Part shown: positions 24,213-33,801 of the stretch, piece by piece
Numbering within the stretch: position 1 is the stretch's first letter
Layout: every line of letters starts with the position of its first letter
Assembly: GCF_005405485.1 (NCBI RefSeq)
Contig: NZ_BJED01000021.1
Span: forward strand, 18,997-82,996
Length of the DNA: 64,000 nucleotides
Source of the DNA: Enterococcus hulanensis
GTDB lineage: Bacteria; Bacillota; Bacilli; Lactobacillales; Enterococcaceae
Reading direction: 5' to 3'
Translations under genes and position numbers: made by a program
Notes under the pieces: model-generated
Told to the model about the DNA's origin: nothing
Databases searched by the model: none
Seen by the model: the letters and a program-made list of their open reading frames with translations, nothing else

Positions 24213-25016
24213 TTAATCCTCTCGAATAAAGGCATCCTTAACCCGATGCCAAAAATGCATGTGTCGATAAGAAGCGAAATGAATTCGTTCCTCGGCGATT
24301 TTATATTTGATCGACGTAATACCTTTGCGATTGATATCAAGCTGATCGATCGTAATTAAATGTTGTTCACTGCTTTTCAGCCGCACATCGATCCATTCGT
24401 GGGAGCCGATAATACTTGGAGAGCCTAACGTCCGAAAAACACGATTATTCAATGAAGCAATTTCCGATAATTGCATCGCATTGATACTTGGATGAACCAC
24501 CGCGCCGCCGACACTTTTATTATAAGCCGTTGAACCTGTAGGCGTGGAGATAGCTAAGCCGTCGCCACGAAACCGTTCAAATAATTCTTCTTTGATGTAG
24601 ACATCCGCCACCATCGTGCGGCTGCCTTTACGAATCGTAGACTCATTTAATGCCAAAAAGTGCTTTTGTTCCCCATCTGTCGTTGTCAAAACAACATCCA
24701 AAAGAGGATAACTGACACTCTTTCCCTGCTCAGCGCTTAAACTGTTTACCAATTCAGGAAGCTCATAGTCGCGCCAATCAGTGTAAAATCCCAGATGTCC
24801 CGTATGGACTCCGAGAAAGCGAACTTCATCCAAACGATGATTATACCGATGAAATGCCGATAGCAGTGTGCCGTCGCCGCCGAGCGTGATCACTAATTCT
24901 GGATCACGCTCCACGATTTCTAAATCATCCTTATCCGCCAATAAACCACGTAAGCGTTGCAATACTCGAATTGATTTTTCTTCTTGATTATGAATGATTC
25001 CGATCCGTAGTCCCAC
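24213..25016 (-). CDS. nadK: NAD kinase
   Basis: Phosphorylates NAD+ to NADP+. 267 residues from a GTG at 25016 (GLRIGIIHNQEEKS); it overlaps the end of relQ by 29 bases, typical for this pair. Motifs: LVITLGGDGTLLSAFH, FLGVHTGHLGFYTDW and GDGLAISTPTGSTAYNKSVGG. The longer reading upstream covers relQ sequence and is not used. Confidence 0.95.
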   Translation of the reverse strand: MGLRIGIIHNQEEKSIRVLQRLRGLLADKDDLEIVERDPELVITLGGDGTLLSAFHRYNHRLDEVRFLGVHTGHLGFYTDWRDYELPELVNSLSAEQGKSVSYPLLDVVLTTTDGEQKHFLALNESTIRKGSRTMVADVYIKEELFERFRGDGLAISTPTGSTAYNKSVGGAVVHPSINAMQLSEIASLNNRVFRTLGSPSIIGSHEWIDVRLKSSEQHLITIDQLDINRKGITSIKYKIAEERIHFASYRHMHFWHRVKDAFIRED

Positions 25017-25653
25017 GTTGTCCCACTTCCTTTTTTTGTTCCTTGCGATTAAATACATGCTGCGCTTCTTGAATCTCACCACGAATGCTGGACATTTCCT
25101 CATCTAATTGATAAGCCGCTTCGGCAGCACGGAATAACCGCTTCTGGATATTTTCAGGTATTTGTCCTTCATATTTGTAATTCATTGAGTGTTCGATCGT
25201 TGCCCAAAAATTCATTGATAGGGTCCGAATTTGAATCTCTGCTAAAAGTTTCTTTTCGCCTTCTAACATTTGCACCGGATATTCGATGACTAAATGATAA
25301 GAACGATACCCGCTGGCTTTTCGATTTGTTATGTAATCTCGTTCTTGAATGATCTTCATATCATTTCTGCGCCGCAAAATTTCCACGACCAAAGGAATGT
25401 CTTCAACAAATTGACACATGATGCGCATTCCTGCCATGTCGGACATTTCATCTTCTAAACGGTCTAGCGGAATCCCTCGCAGCTCTGCTTTATTAAGGAT
25501 GCTTTCTACTGGTTTAACTCGACCGGTTACAAACTCGATCGGCACGTGATCCCCGCTCGTACGGTACTGCTTACGCAATCCCCGTAATTTTATCTTTAAC
25601 TCTGCTACTGCTAATTCATAAGGAGCAAGAAATGAATCCCAGTCTCTCTCCAT
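24988..25653 (-). CDS. relQ: Small alarmone synthetase RelQ (GTP pyrophosphokinase)
   Basis: Makes (p)ppGpp from ATP and GDP/GTP without a hydrolase domain. 221 residues, the single-domain length; substrate-binding segments include GRVKPVESILNKAE, RIMCQFVEDIP, KASGYRSYHLVIEYP, EIQIRTLSMNFWATIEHSMNYKY. The first gene of relQ-nadK-rluA, as in B. subtilis yjbM-nadK-yjbO. Confidence 0.94.
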   Translation of the reverse strand: MERDWDSFLAPYELAVAELKIKLRGLRKQYRTSGDHVPIEFVTGRVKPVESILNKAELRGIPLDRLEDEMSDMAGMRIMCQFVEDIPLVVEILRRRNDMKIIQERDYITNRKASGYRSYHLVIEYPVQMLEGEKKLLAEIQIRTLSMNFWATIEHSMNYKYEGQIPENIQKRLFRAAEAAYQLDEEMSSIRGEIQEAQHVFNRKEQKKEVGQRGTTDRNHS

Positions 25654-25858
25654 CGCATATCCCTCGCTTCATTTTTCCATTCTTTCTTATCTTATCACAA
25701 ACCCTCCACAGAAAGAATTATCATATTTTTGATGCTTAACAAATATTACAAAATACTAACATTTTTATGGAATTAGCTCTAATTGTTTGACTATCTAGGT
25801 TATTCTATGTGAGGATGTCTTATATTAGGAAATTTCTAGAATCAGAGGTAGAATAAGA

Positions 25859-26467
25859 TTGAGCGAAGAAATTGAAATCGAATTCAAGAGCATGCTGATA
25901 CAAAATGAGTATGAAGAATTGTTACGTTACTACAATATTACGGATGACCAATTTGTAATACAAACAAATCTTTACTTCGACACAGCGGATTTTCAATTAA
26001 AGAAACATGGCATGGGCCTTAGAATACGCCGTTTTGACACTAAAGCGGAAGCGACTCTAAAAATTCCGCAATCAGTTGGTCTATTAGAGGTCACCGATGC
26101 GCTCACGATTACTGAAGTAGAACAGGCTCTAGATAAAAAACAGTTCGCTTCAGGAGCTGCTGAAATTTTAGCCCGCTTGAAACAATTAAATATTTCATTA
26201 TTAGACTTGTCCCTAATTGGGAAACTAATCACAAGACGTGCAGAATTTACAATTCCAGAAGGAAAACTTGCATTAGATGAAAGTTGGTATGGACAGCAGC
26301 ATGACTTTGAATTGGAACTAGAGGTCAGTGATTCTAGTTATGGAGAAGAAGATTTTAACCAACTGTTAAAGAAATTCGATTTACCTTACCGAAAAACACA
26401 AAATAAAATTGCCCGCGCTGTAACTGAACAGCAAGAGCGAAATAAAGAAATGGAGGGGCTCCAATGA
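25859..26467 (+). CDS. CYTH-domain protein (YjbK-like)
   Basis: 202 residues. The N-terminal EIEIEFKSML carries the ExExK signature of CYTH triphosphate tunnel enzymes; further charged strands such as YFDTADFQLKKHGMGLRIRR and ELELEVSD follow. Probably a triphosphatase acting on inorganic or thiamine triphosphate, but substrate is not assigned. Start TTG with AGAGGT upstream. It overlaps spxH by 4 bases, and sits divergent from relQ, the conserved order in Firmicutes. Confidence 0.85.
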   Translation: MSEEIEIEFKSMLIQNEYEELLRYYNITDDQFVIQTNLYFDTADFQLKKHGMGLRIRRFDTKAEATLKIPQSVGLLEVTDALTITEVEQALDKKQFASGAAEILARLKQLNISLLDLSLIGKLITRRAEFTIPEGKLALDESWYGQQHDFELELEVSDSSYGEEDFNQLLKKFDLPYRKTQNKIARAVTEQQERNKEMEGLQ

Positions 26468-27111
26468 TCGAGATTTATTTGTTTGTTAACCCGATTGGGC
26501 AAAAATGTTTATCGATCGAGCGACGGATCATTGATTTGATCAAAGAGTATGACATGAAAATTCAATTACGTTTGGTTCCCATCATGAATCTAAAAACCGT
26601 CTCGGAATTCATGCAGAGAATCGGCGCCTCCGAAAAAGACATTGAATTACGAACAGAATTATCTCAGGAGATTCATTCAGCAGCGTTAGACGTTAAGGCA
26701 GCTCATCTCCAAGGTAAAAAACGCGGGCGTGATTTTTTAGTCGAACTACAAGAAACGGTCGGCGAACAGAAGCAGCCTTATTCAAAGAAACTGGCGATCC
26801 AGCTCTTTACCAAAGTTGGCGGTGATTTAGAAATGTTCCTGGAAGACCGTCAATCGGCATTTGTCCAAGAAGCCTTTCTAACCGATCAGCAGATCGCCCA
26901 TGAAATGGAGATTACTTCACACCCTTCCGCTGTGATTTATAATTATGGCAGTGATTGTGACGCTGGCATTCGGATTGAAGGCTGTGAAACGATCCATCAC
27001 ATTTTAGATACATATAATACTAAAGAATCCTTGATAGCATTCTTAGAATCGCAAAGTAAAAATACTCCGATCAGACAATCAGATATGGATAATCACTTGT
27101 CGCTAATCTAA
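26464..27111 (+). CDS. spxH: ClpXP adaptor SpxH (YjbH), DsbA-like fold
   Basis: Delivers the regulator Spx to ClpXP for degradation. 215 residues with a thioredoxin/DsbA-like fold; the N-terminal active-site region is FVNPIGQKCLSIE, with only one of the two usual CxxC cysteines. Assignment rests on length, fold and the neighbourhood (CYTH, relQ, pepF, coiA, mecA, spx). Overlaps the CYTH gene (ATGA-type coupling). spx and mecA, its partners in proteolysis, lie 6-8 kb downstream. Confidence 0.8.
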   Translation: MIEIYLFVNPIGQKCLSIERRIIDLIKEYDMKIQLRLVPIMNLKTVSEFMQRIGASEKDIELRTELSQEIHSAALDVKAAHLQGKKRGRDFLVELQETVGEQKQPYSKKLAIQLFTKVGGDLEMFLEDRQSAFVQEAFLTDQQIAHEMEITSHPSAVIYNYGSDCDAGIRIEGCETIHHILDTYNTKESLIAFLESQSKNTPIRQSDMDNHLSLI

Positions 27112-27152
27112 TAAAGCGTCATTGCCGTGAGGCAATGACGCTTTATTTTTTG
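27110..27152. terminator. Bidirectional terminator between spxH and the sortases
   Basis: 17-bp perfect stem AATAAAGCGTCATTGCC / GGCAATGACGCTTTATT with a GTGA loop, T-run on the plus side; it overlaps the sortase stop region. Confidence 0.9.
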
Positions 27153-28321
27153 ATTTGAACAGCATTATCCTTCGTAAAGATGTAAGCTTTCTGTTGTTTG
27201 GTTAAATAGAGATTTATTTTATCTTGACGCAATTTCTTAATGCCGACTTTAAAGCCAAGTTCTTCACTATCTTTGATACAGTAAACACCGCCGGGAATAT
27301 TCTCGAAACGTGCTCGACCTTCTTCATCCGTCACTGCCATTAATGGAATGCCTTTTCGTTGAACTGGCTGTTTGCCATTTTTAGTGTACATGGCTATTTC
27401 TCTTCCTGCTATAGCATTTCCCGCTTGGTCGGTTCTCAGAATATTTAGATTGAACAGACGCTTTCTCAAAAGATACGTGTGAATCGCACGATAAATTCCA
27501 AATAGTAAAAGCAATACAGCTAGAACAACCCCGACTAGAATTAATATCTCTTTTAATTTACGCGAATCGTCCGCCTTTTTTATTGCCTTTGCCATATCTT
27601 CTGTGTATGGCACTCGGTGTCCGGTCACTAATAAGCGATGGCTATTGATCATGTATGGAGTACAAGTCAATAAAGTAACAATGTCACGGCCAGGCTCAAT
27701 ATTGATTACTGAGGTATCTCGAGGTTCGACCACATCAATCTTTTCCACTTCGTAAGCCAATTTTTTCTCAAACAACGTTATCACAAAGATCTCACCTTTT
27801 TTTACATCCTCTAAATCAGTAAAAAGCTTTTTCTCAGGCAGGCCGCTATGGGCAGAAATAACTGAGTGAGTATTGATTCCTCCGGTTGGAAAAGATGTGC
27901 CTTGTAAAACCGTCGCCCCTTCTTGTAAAAGCTTTTCATTGGTTGTATCAAATAGCGGCAGTGTAACTTCGATCGTCGGAATACTGATAGCTCCGATCAA
28001 ATGTTTGCGGATATAGTCATCACTGACGATCTTACGCTCATTGTCATTCGTGAACTTAGGCGCCTTTGGTACCAGACCATTTTTTTTCAATTCTTCATTG
28101 CGCTTTTTCATTCGTTCCTTTGCTTTGCGAACTTGTTCTTTATTTTGTCGTTTATTTTGCTCTTGAACTTCCTCCATTCTTTTTTGATCAACAAAGTCAT
28201 TGACCGCATTGATATAAAAAGGATACATCATGACAAGTACCCCGGCCAAAAAGACTAAGATCATAAAAATCTTGCTGATCATTTGTCGTTTGGCACTTCT
28301 TGGTTTAGGCGACCTCTTCAC
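27143..28321 (-). CDS. Class C sortase with C-terminal CnaB-like domain
   Basis: Transpeptidase of the pilus-building class. 392 residues: N-terminal helix (about 17-40), a long charged coil (45-80), catalytic domain with His158, TLLTC Cys220 and Arg229 in SHRLLVTGHR, a second membrane helix (about 258-278), then about 100 more residues. That tail (288-375) reads like a small CnaB/prealbumin fold: AVTDEEGRARFENIPGGVY. No DP(W/F/Y) lid motif is visible. GTG start, one base after the stop of the upstream sortase. No pilin gene is nearby. Confidence 0.88.
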   Translation of the reverse strand: MKRSPKPRSAKRQMISKIFMILVFLAGVLVMMYPFYINAVNDFVDQKRMEEVQEQNKRQNKEQVRKAKERMKKRNEELKKNGLVPKAPKFTNDNERKIVSDDYIRKHLIGAISIPTIEVTLPLFDTTNEKLLQEGATVLQGTSFPTGGINTHSVISAHSGLPEKKLFTDLEDVKKGEIFVITLFEKKLAYEVEKIDVVEPRDTSVINIEPGRDIVTLLTCTPYMINSHRLLVTGHRVPYTEDMAKAIKKADDSRKLKEILILVGVVLAVLLLLFGIYRAIHTYLLRKRLFNLNILRTDQAGNAIAGREIAMYTKNGKQPVQRKGIPLMAVTDEEGRARFENIPGGVYCIKDSEELGFKVGIKKLRQDKINLYLTKQQKAYIFTKDNAVQIKK

Positions 28322-28322
28322 A

Positions 28323-29501
28323 CTAGTTCACCTTACTTTCAATAATAAAATGCTTGATCTTTTGTTTGATATTCTTGTAGCCGCGGCGTTTAAGAATCTT
28401 GAATTTTCGATCTTTCAGCCGCCATACTTTGCCTTTTACACTCAATCCGTTTTCAGTTTCTACACGATAAACACCGCCGGGGATTTGTTTGAACTCAATT
28501 TTCCCATAAGCATCACTAACTGTATGAACTAGTTTGCCGTCGATCCGTACAACATCTCTCTTTTGAGTAAGTAGCGCACGTACTCCCGGCAACGGCTCAC
28601 CGTTCACATATAGATAGAAGACAAAATTGTAATCGCGCTTCTTCGATTGATAAAGAATGATCTTGCGCCACACGAAGTAACCAAAAATCAGTGCGAAGAA
28701 TAGACAGCCGTCAACTAGATAGTACACACGTCGACGATGGTATTTTTCGGTTTCTTTGATTTTCTTCGCTGCTTCTACAGGATAAGCGACTCGGTGACCC
28801 GTGACTAACAGACGATGACTGTTTACCCCATACGGTGTACATGTCAACAGTGTTACTAAGTCACGATCCAATTCAATTTTAAGCGCGTCAAACTTATCAG
28901 GTTCAACCTTTTTTATGCGATCAACCTGATAAGCTAATTTTTTTCCTTCTATATGTAAGTAAAACTTATCCCTCTTTTTAAGCAGCTCTAAATCTGTAAA
29001 CAGCTTTTTTTCTGGTAGCCCGGTATGACCAGTAATGACTGAATGTGTGCCCTTTCCTCCTACCGGAAAAGAGGTTCCCTGCAAAACTGTCGCTCCCTTG
29101 TCCAATAAAAAGTCATTGGTCTCATCGTAAACCGGCAAGCTGACCTTTATTTTGGGAATAAAGACAGCGCCGATCATATGCTTTTCATAATATTCCTTTT
29201 TAGGACTTTTCGTCCCTCGCAAAGAAGATTCGAAAGGATCATCAAAGCTTCCTGCACCCGGAATAATTGTTTTTAATTTTTTATTTTCTTTTTCAAGCTT
29301 TTCGAGTCGTTTTTTCTTATCCGCCTCAGAACGGGCCTCCATTTTTTCTTGGACTTCCTCGAGGCGTTGCTGATCGACATAATTATTGATTGAATCAACT
29401 ACGAATGGATACATAAAAATCAAAAAACCGGTAATAAACATAACAGCAATTGATAATTTTAAGAACAAATCAATTTTGTCCCTTTTATTTGGTTTAGTCA
29501 T
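28323..29501 (-). CDS. Class C sortase with lid motif and C-terminal CnaB-like domain
   Basis: 392 residues, the same plan as its downstream paralogue: N-terminal helix (about 12-33), charged coil (45-78), a DPF lid motif (88-90), His159, TLLTC with Cys221, Arg230, a membrane helix (about 259-277), and a tail with SDAYGKIEFKQIPGGVYRVE (329-348), which looks like a CnaB-type strand pattern. The pair most likely arose by duplication. ATG follows GGGGTGG. Substrates (LPxTG pilins) are not in the window. Confidence 0.9.
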   Translation of the reverse strand: MTKPNKRDKIDLFLKLSIAVMFITGFLIFMYPFVVDSINNYVDQQRLEEVQEKMEARSEADKKKRLEKLEKENKKLKTIIPGAGSFDDPFESSLRGTKSPKKEYYEKHMIGAVFIPKIKVSLPVYDETNDFLLDKGATVLQGTSFPVGGKGTHSVITGHTGLPEKKLFTDLELLKKRDKFYLHIEGKKLAYQVDRIKKVEPDKFDALKIELDRDLVTLLTCTPYGVNSHRLLVTGHRVAYPVEAAKKIKETEKYHRRRVYYLVDGCLFFALIFGYFVWRKIILYQSKKRDYNFVFYLYVNGEPLPGVRALLTQKRDVVRIDGKLVHTVSDAYGKIEFKQIPGGVYRVETENGLSVKGKVWRLKDRKFKILKRRGYKNIKQKIKHFIIESKVN

Positions 29502-29820
29502 TATGATCCACCCCCTCTACTTATGCTAATTCTCGCACAATAATTAATAAAAGAGAAATTCCAATTGTATAATTTCTTTCAAATATTTGAATTAAAAAAT
29601 CAGGTAAATGTAGAGTTTTCTGCATAACACCAAGGCTAAACCTAATTATTAAATTTCATGTTTAGTGCCTCGCTTGTTTCATAAAGAAGTTAAAAAGAAT
29701 CCAATCTTTAATAAAAATAAATATTTTCTTCATTGTTTATAAGCTCTGAGCTCTTATGATTTTTGCTCCCGTTATTGAGCAAAAAAAAGACAGCAGCCTT
29801 AGCTCCTGTCTTTTCATCAA
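29502..29820. other. AT-rich gap between sortases and pepF
   Basis: No gene. It holds the sortase promoter region (not resolved), an inverted repeat TTTTGCTC/GAGCAAAA (29761-29784) and the pepF terminator. Nothing else seen. Confidence 0.6.
29779..29815 (-). terminator. Intrinsic terminator of pepF
   Basis: AAAAGACAG / CTGTCTTTT with a 12-base loop; TTTTTTTTGC follows on the minus strand. Confidence 0.8.
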
Positions 29821-31638
29821 TTAAGCTTTTAAATCTTCGACCAATTGTTCCAACTCATCTAAACGTAAAGCGAAAATCTCCATCGCGTCTTCAATATACG
29901 TCGGTTGCGTCATATCAACTCCGGCCTTCTTCATGACTTCGATCGGATAATCACTGCTGCCGGATTTCAAGTAAGCTAGATATTTTTCTAATGCATCTGG
30001 TTCTCCCTCAACGATCCGTTTTGCTAAAGCGCTCGCTGCTGAGAAGCCGGTCGCGTATTGATAAACATAGTAATTATAGTAGAAATGCGGAATTCTTGAC
30101 CATTCATCTTTGATTTCTTCATCGTTAATCACGATTGGTCCGTAATATTTCGCATTCAGCTCGCCATAAAACTTGCTTAAGTGTTCGCTCGTCAATGGAT
30201 TTCCTGCGGCATCTTCTGTATGGATAAAATGTTCAAACTCAGCAAATTGTGTTTGACGGAAAATCGTCCCCTTGAAGCCATCAAGAAAATGATTGATGAT
30301 ATATGCGCGAATCTTAGGATCTTTTTCAGTTTCTAGTAAGTAGCTGGTTAAAAGATTTTCGTTCGTCGTCGAAGCAATCTCAGCTAAAAAGATCGAATAA
30401 TCACCGTAAACATAGGGCTGCGTATGACGAGTAAAGTAGCTGTGAACACTGTGGCCCATTTCATGAACCAACGTATAAAGTTCATCTAGGCGATCGTGCC
30501 AGTTCAGTAAAATATATGGCTGCGTGTCATAAGCACCAGAAGAATAAGCGCCACTGCGCTTGCCCTGATTCTCTACTACATCAATCCAGCGTTCGGCAAA
30601 AGCTTTTTTCACAACATCTAAATATTCTTCGCCTAATGGCTTCAATGCTTCCAACGCTTTAGCTTGTGCTTCTTCGTAAGTGAATTTAACTGGAGCTTCC
30701 GCCAATAGCGGTGTATAAAGATCATACATATGCAATTCATTTAGGCCCAATAATTCTTTACGTAATTCCACGTAACGATGCAGCAGTGGTAAATATTGGT
30801 TGACTACTAAAGTCAATGTTTCATAAACATCTTCTGGAATATGGTTTCCGCTCAAGGCAGCTGCCCGTGCGGATGCATAACCGCGAATTTTGGCCTTATA
30901 GTTATGACTCTTGATATGAGTACTTAATGTGGAAGCAAATGTATTTCGGAACTGATGATAGACAGAGTACAAAGCCTTGAAAGCTTGTTCTCGGACATTT
31001 CGATCCGTACTTTCCAATAATTGTCCGTAGACGCCATGGGTTAATTGAACATCTTCTCCGGCTTCATTTTTTACTACTGGGAATTTCAAATCCGCGTTGT
31101 TCATGACTGAAAAGGTATCAGCAGAGCTTCCGAAAATTTCACTAGCTCCAGCCAATAACGCTTCTTGTTCAGCCGGTAAAACGTGCGCTCTTTCAGAAAT
31201 GATCTGTTCAACGAAATGACGATACAATTCTAGTTTCGGCTCTGTCTCGAAAAACGCCCAAATCTCATCATCTGAAAGCTGCAGCATTTCTGGTTCGAAC
31301 CAGCTAACAGCCTCGCTGACCTGTGCGATCAAGCTGGATGCACGTGCATATAGTGCTTGATTCGTTGTATTTGCGGTATCTTCATCATTTTTCAAATGGG
31401 CATAGACGTAAATGACTTCCGCTTTGCGATAAATATCTAAGACATATTCGATCGCTGTTAAAAATTCTGCTGCGCCTCGGCCTAAACTTCCTTTGATTTT
31501 ATCCACTTCAGTTAATTCAGCAGATAAAGCTTGAAATTTTTCTTCAAAGGCAGCGTCATCAGTAAAAATTTTAGTTAAGTCCCAAGTCAGTTCAGTGGGT
31601 ACTTCCTGCCGTTTTGGCAATTGCTTTGGTTCACTCAT
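29821..31638 (-). CDS. pepF: Oligoendopeptidase F
   Basis: Cytoplasmic M3-family zinc metallopeptidase cutting short peptides. 605 residues from MSEPKQLPKRQEVPTE, whose ATG follows AGGAGTG; a longer upstream reading lacks a ribosome-binding site. The zinc motif HEMGHSVHSYF lies about two-thirds along, after PYILLNWHDRLDELYTLV, with the third ligand Glu in the following helix (FLAEIASTTNE). In Firmicutes it follows coiA, as here. Confidence 0.95.
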   Translation of the reverse strand: MSEPKQLPKRQEVPTELTWDLTKIFTDDAAFEEKFQALSAELTEVDKIKGSLGRGAAEFLTAIEYVLDIYRKAEVIYVYAHLKNDEDTANTTNQALYARASSLIAQVSEAVSWFEPEMLQLSDDEIWAFFETEPKLELYRHFVEQIISERAHVLPAEQEALLAGASEIFGSSADTFSVMNNADLKFPVVKNEAGEDVQLTHGVYGQLLESTDRNVREQAFKALYSVYHQFRNTFASTLSTHIKSHNYKAKIRGYASARAAALSGNHIPEDVYETLTLVVNQYLPLLHRYVELRKELLGLNELHMYDLYTPLLAEAPVKFTYEEAQAKALEALKPLGEEYLDVVKKAFAERWIDVVENQGKRSGAYSSGAYDTQPYILLNWHDRLDELYTLVHEMGHSVHSYFTRHTQPYVYGDYSIFLAEIASTTNENLLTSYLLETEKDPKIRAYIINHFLDGFKGTIFRQTQFAEFEHFIHTEDAAGNPLTSEHLSKFYGELNAKYYGPIVINDEEIKDEWSRIPHFYYNYYVYQYATGFSAASALAKRIVEGEPDALEKYLAYLKSGSSDYPIEVMKKAGVDMTQPTYIEDAMEIFALRLDELEQLVEDLKA

Positions 31639-31790
31639 AAAAACACTCCTAACTTGTTTTGAGGTATTTCTCTTTCCAAACAAATGAACCACATCTAGTT
31701 CATTTAAAAAATAGAAAGAAAAAATGACTGCTCATCTATTAATCATCCTCAATCTTACCATAAATTAGCAAAAAGTATTTTCAAAAGCTG

Positions 31791-32789
31791 TTAGGCTGAC
31801 GAAACTTTAGCCTTTCTTTGACAAAAGATCGCTTCAAGGTAAAGCCGCTCCAAGATTTCTCGCTGATCAATTCGATGGAAGAACCATTCTCGCTGATTTG
31901 CTGCTCGATAGTCCAAGAACTTCTCAAAAATCAACGAAGCATTTTTCGCCTCTTTTTGAAACAAATAACGAAAGACCAATAAATCCTCTTGATAGAAAAA
32001 GAAATAACGACTTGGAAAATACATCCAATCCGGCAAGTACAGGAGATGTCTTCGCTCTTGATAAAAGTAATGCTGCAGGCCGCGGATTTTACGATTGCTT
32101 TGGACGAGTTTAAGACTCAGGGATAGTTTGCGTTCATTCACACTTTCTATAGTAGGAAAAAGATGGGGCGGTCGTTTAGTTACGGATGTTTTGAGAATCT
32201 CACTCAATGACAGAGACCCCTTAGGCCAGCGTTCTTCACAATAGACCAAGCGATCAAGTTCGTGGATGTGATAAAGCAAACGTATCTGTTCACTTTCCAA
32301 TAGCCACAGGTGAATTCCTTTCTCCTTATCAAAGGAACAAAATTGTTTTTGCAGCTGAGTGATTTTTTCTGTGGGCCATAATTTCTTTCCTAACAGCCAC
32401 CAGTCTTGATAATTCTGCTGAGAATAACCTGCTATTCGTTCAGCTAGTCGTCCTCCCTTGATGGATGAACACTGAATCTCTACGGCTAACCGATCATGCA
32501 GTAGATCCGGTCGCTGTGCTAAGTCTGGCAGAGGAGCTTCCATTTTCCAGTCTCCTTCAAATTGATTTCCCCACTTGAAAATAAGCTGCTTTAGTTGAAG
32601 ATGCTCCGGTGTCTCTCCTTCACTTAAGCCAAAACAATTCCCATTGGTGCTATGTGCAAAATGGGGAATTTTTATTTTCCCCGCTTTTCTGATCAGTTGC
32701 TCGCCGCAATCTGGACAAAAATAGTTCTCATCGTTATTGACCTCAGAAGCGCTGATCATTTCTTTTTTATTTGTATAAGCAAACAGCAT
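31791..32789 (-). CDS. coiA: Competence protein CoiA-like (predicted nuclease)
   Basis: 332 residues. N-terminal zinc-finger-like part YFCPDCGEQLIRKAGKIKIPHFAH is followed by a restriction-like nuclease domain with RPDLLHDRLAVEIQCSSI, i.e. D...ExQ catalytic residues. In streptococci CoiA acts in DNA uptake and recombination; whether this strain is transformable is unknown. The ATG at 32789 sits after GAGGTGAGG; a GTG three codons earlier overlaps it. Its position between mecA and pepF matches B. subtilis. Confidence 0.85.
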   Translation of the reverse strand: MLFAYTNKKEMISASEVNNDENYFCPDCGEQLIRKAGKIKIPHFAHSTNGNCFGLSEGETPEHLQLKQLIFKWGNQFEGDWKMEAPLPDLAQRPDLLHDRLAVEIQCSSIKGGRLAERIAGYSQQNYQDWWLLGKKLWPTEKITQLQKQFCSFDKEKGIHLWLLESEQIRLLYHIHELDRLVYCEERWPKGSLSLSEILKTSVTKRPPHLFPTIESVNERKLSLSLKLVQSNRKIRGLQHYFYQERRHLLYLPDWMYFPSRYFFFYQEDLLVFRYLFQKEAKNASLIFEKFLDYRAANQREWFFHRIDQREILERLYLEAIFCQRKAKVSSA

Positions 32790-32851
32790 TTTCCTCACCT
32801 CGAAAGAAAATACGCAATTTGCTTAATATTTATTGAATAAGCCCCGCAAGG

Positions 32852-32887
32852 CAAAAAAATACCACCATTCCAACGAACGGTGGTATT
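32852..32887 (-). terminator. Intrinsic terminator of mecA
   Basis: AATACCACC / GGTGGTATT with a 12-base loop, then TTTTTTGC on the minus strand. Confidence 0.8.
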
Positions 32888-32894
32888 GAACACG

Positions 32895-33539
32895 CTAATT
32901 AAAATGAGCACGCGTAATTTCGATTGCATCACGATGCATCAGAAGCTTTCCATACTCTTCCAACATTTCTGTAGAAACAGCGGAATCTTGAGCATATTCT
33001 AAAATTTCAGCGATGACGTCGGCTAAGCCAAACTCACCGAAAACCTCAGGGTCAAAATAAACTTGTAAATAATATGTCTCATCCAATAGGTATAAATCAC
33101 ACCAGGCTTCATCTAAAAAGTGATAGCTCGCTAATTCAATCATGTCTTCAAAACTATTTAATTGAAAAACTCTTAAGCGATTTACTTTTCCATCATCTTC
33201 CAGATTCTCAGAATTAGCTAAAATCTGCTGACGAATCAATTGATCGAAATCATTGGTTTCAAAATCTGTTGAGTTGTTCATTTTATTGATATCCTCAGGC
33301 GTCAGGTTCTTACTAATAAATAGTTCCAATCCGTCATTTTTTGGAAGTACTTGGAAAGTGACAGCCTCACTGCTCTTGAACTCATCTTCAATATCGACTT
33401 CCTCTAAAATACTATAGAAGAAAGATTCGATTTCCCGATGATTTCCCAGCAGATCTAAAAAAGTAATTCCCCGTTCAGCTAGATCTTCATTCTCGATGAT
33501 GACGCGGATCGTATTCTCATTGATGTGTTCCATCTCCAT
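32895..33539 (-). CDS. mecA: Adaptor protein MecA
   Basis: ClpC adaptor that targets proteins for ClpCP degradation; in bacilli it controls ComK and Spx activity. 214 residues from MEMEHINENTIRVIIENEDL, whose ATG follows GAGGTG at 8 bases. Segments of the family: LAERGITFLDLLGNHREIESFF, an acidic variable linker (about 95-125), and the ClpC-binding C-terminal domain with FEDMIELASYHFLDE and YYLQVYFDPEVF. Part of the spx-mecA-coiA-pepF-spxH neighbourhood. Confidence 0.93.
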   Translation of the reverse strand: MEMEHINENTIRVIIENEDLAERGITFLDLLGNHREIESFFYSILEEVDIEDEFKSSEAVTFQVLPKNDGLELFISKNLTPEDINKMNNSTDFETNDFDQLIRQQILANSENLEDDGKVNRLRVFQLNSFEDMIELASYHFLDEAWCDLYLLDETYYLQVYFDPEVFGEFGLADVIAEILEYAQDSAVSTEMLEEYGKLLMHRDAIEITRAHFN

Positions 33540-33752
33540 CTTGGCACACCTCACTTTAAAGATAGATTATATGTTCATTGTAACTGATTCCGTTTAAAAG
33601 TAAAGAAAGCCGACGAATTTTATTAAATTCCTATAAACAATGCAGACAACCTTGCCCTCTAACCGAAGAATCAAGCTCTTTTTTTCTCCTTTGAAGAGGC
33701 GAAATTACCGTCCATCATATTTTGTTTATGTATAAATAAAATGAACGCCCTC

Positions 33753-33780
33753 TTGTTTGAGTGATAGACTAAAGTATAAT
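33753..33780 (+). promoter_or_regulatory. Promoter of the HAD gene at 33802
   Basis: TTGTTT (33753-33758), 16-base spacer, TATAAT (33775-33780), followed by AAGGAGG before the ATG. Confidence 0.7.
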
Positions 33781-33801
33781 TTGACTTAAGGAGGTTTTTT
33801 G

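Noticed and set aside
23315..24340. Longer form of the pseudouridine synthase (341 residues)
   Set aside because: The added 44 residues overlap nadK and do not resemble the family; GTG at 24208 follows GAGAGG.
29821..31692. Longer PepF start at 31692
   Set aside because: Extra 18 residues lack a ribosome-binding site; AGGAGTG serves the ATG at 31638.
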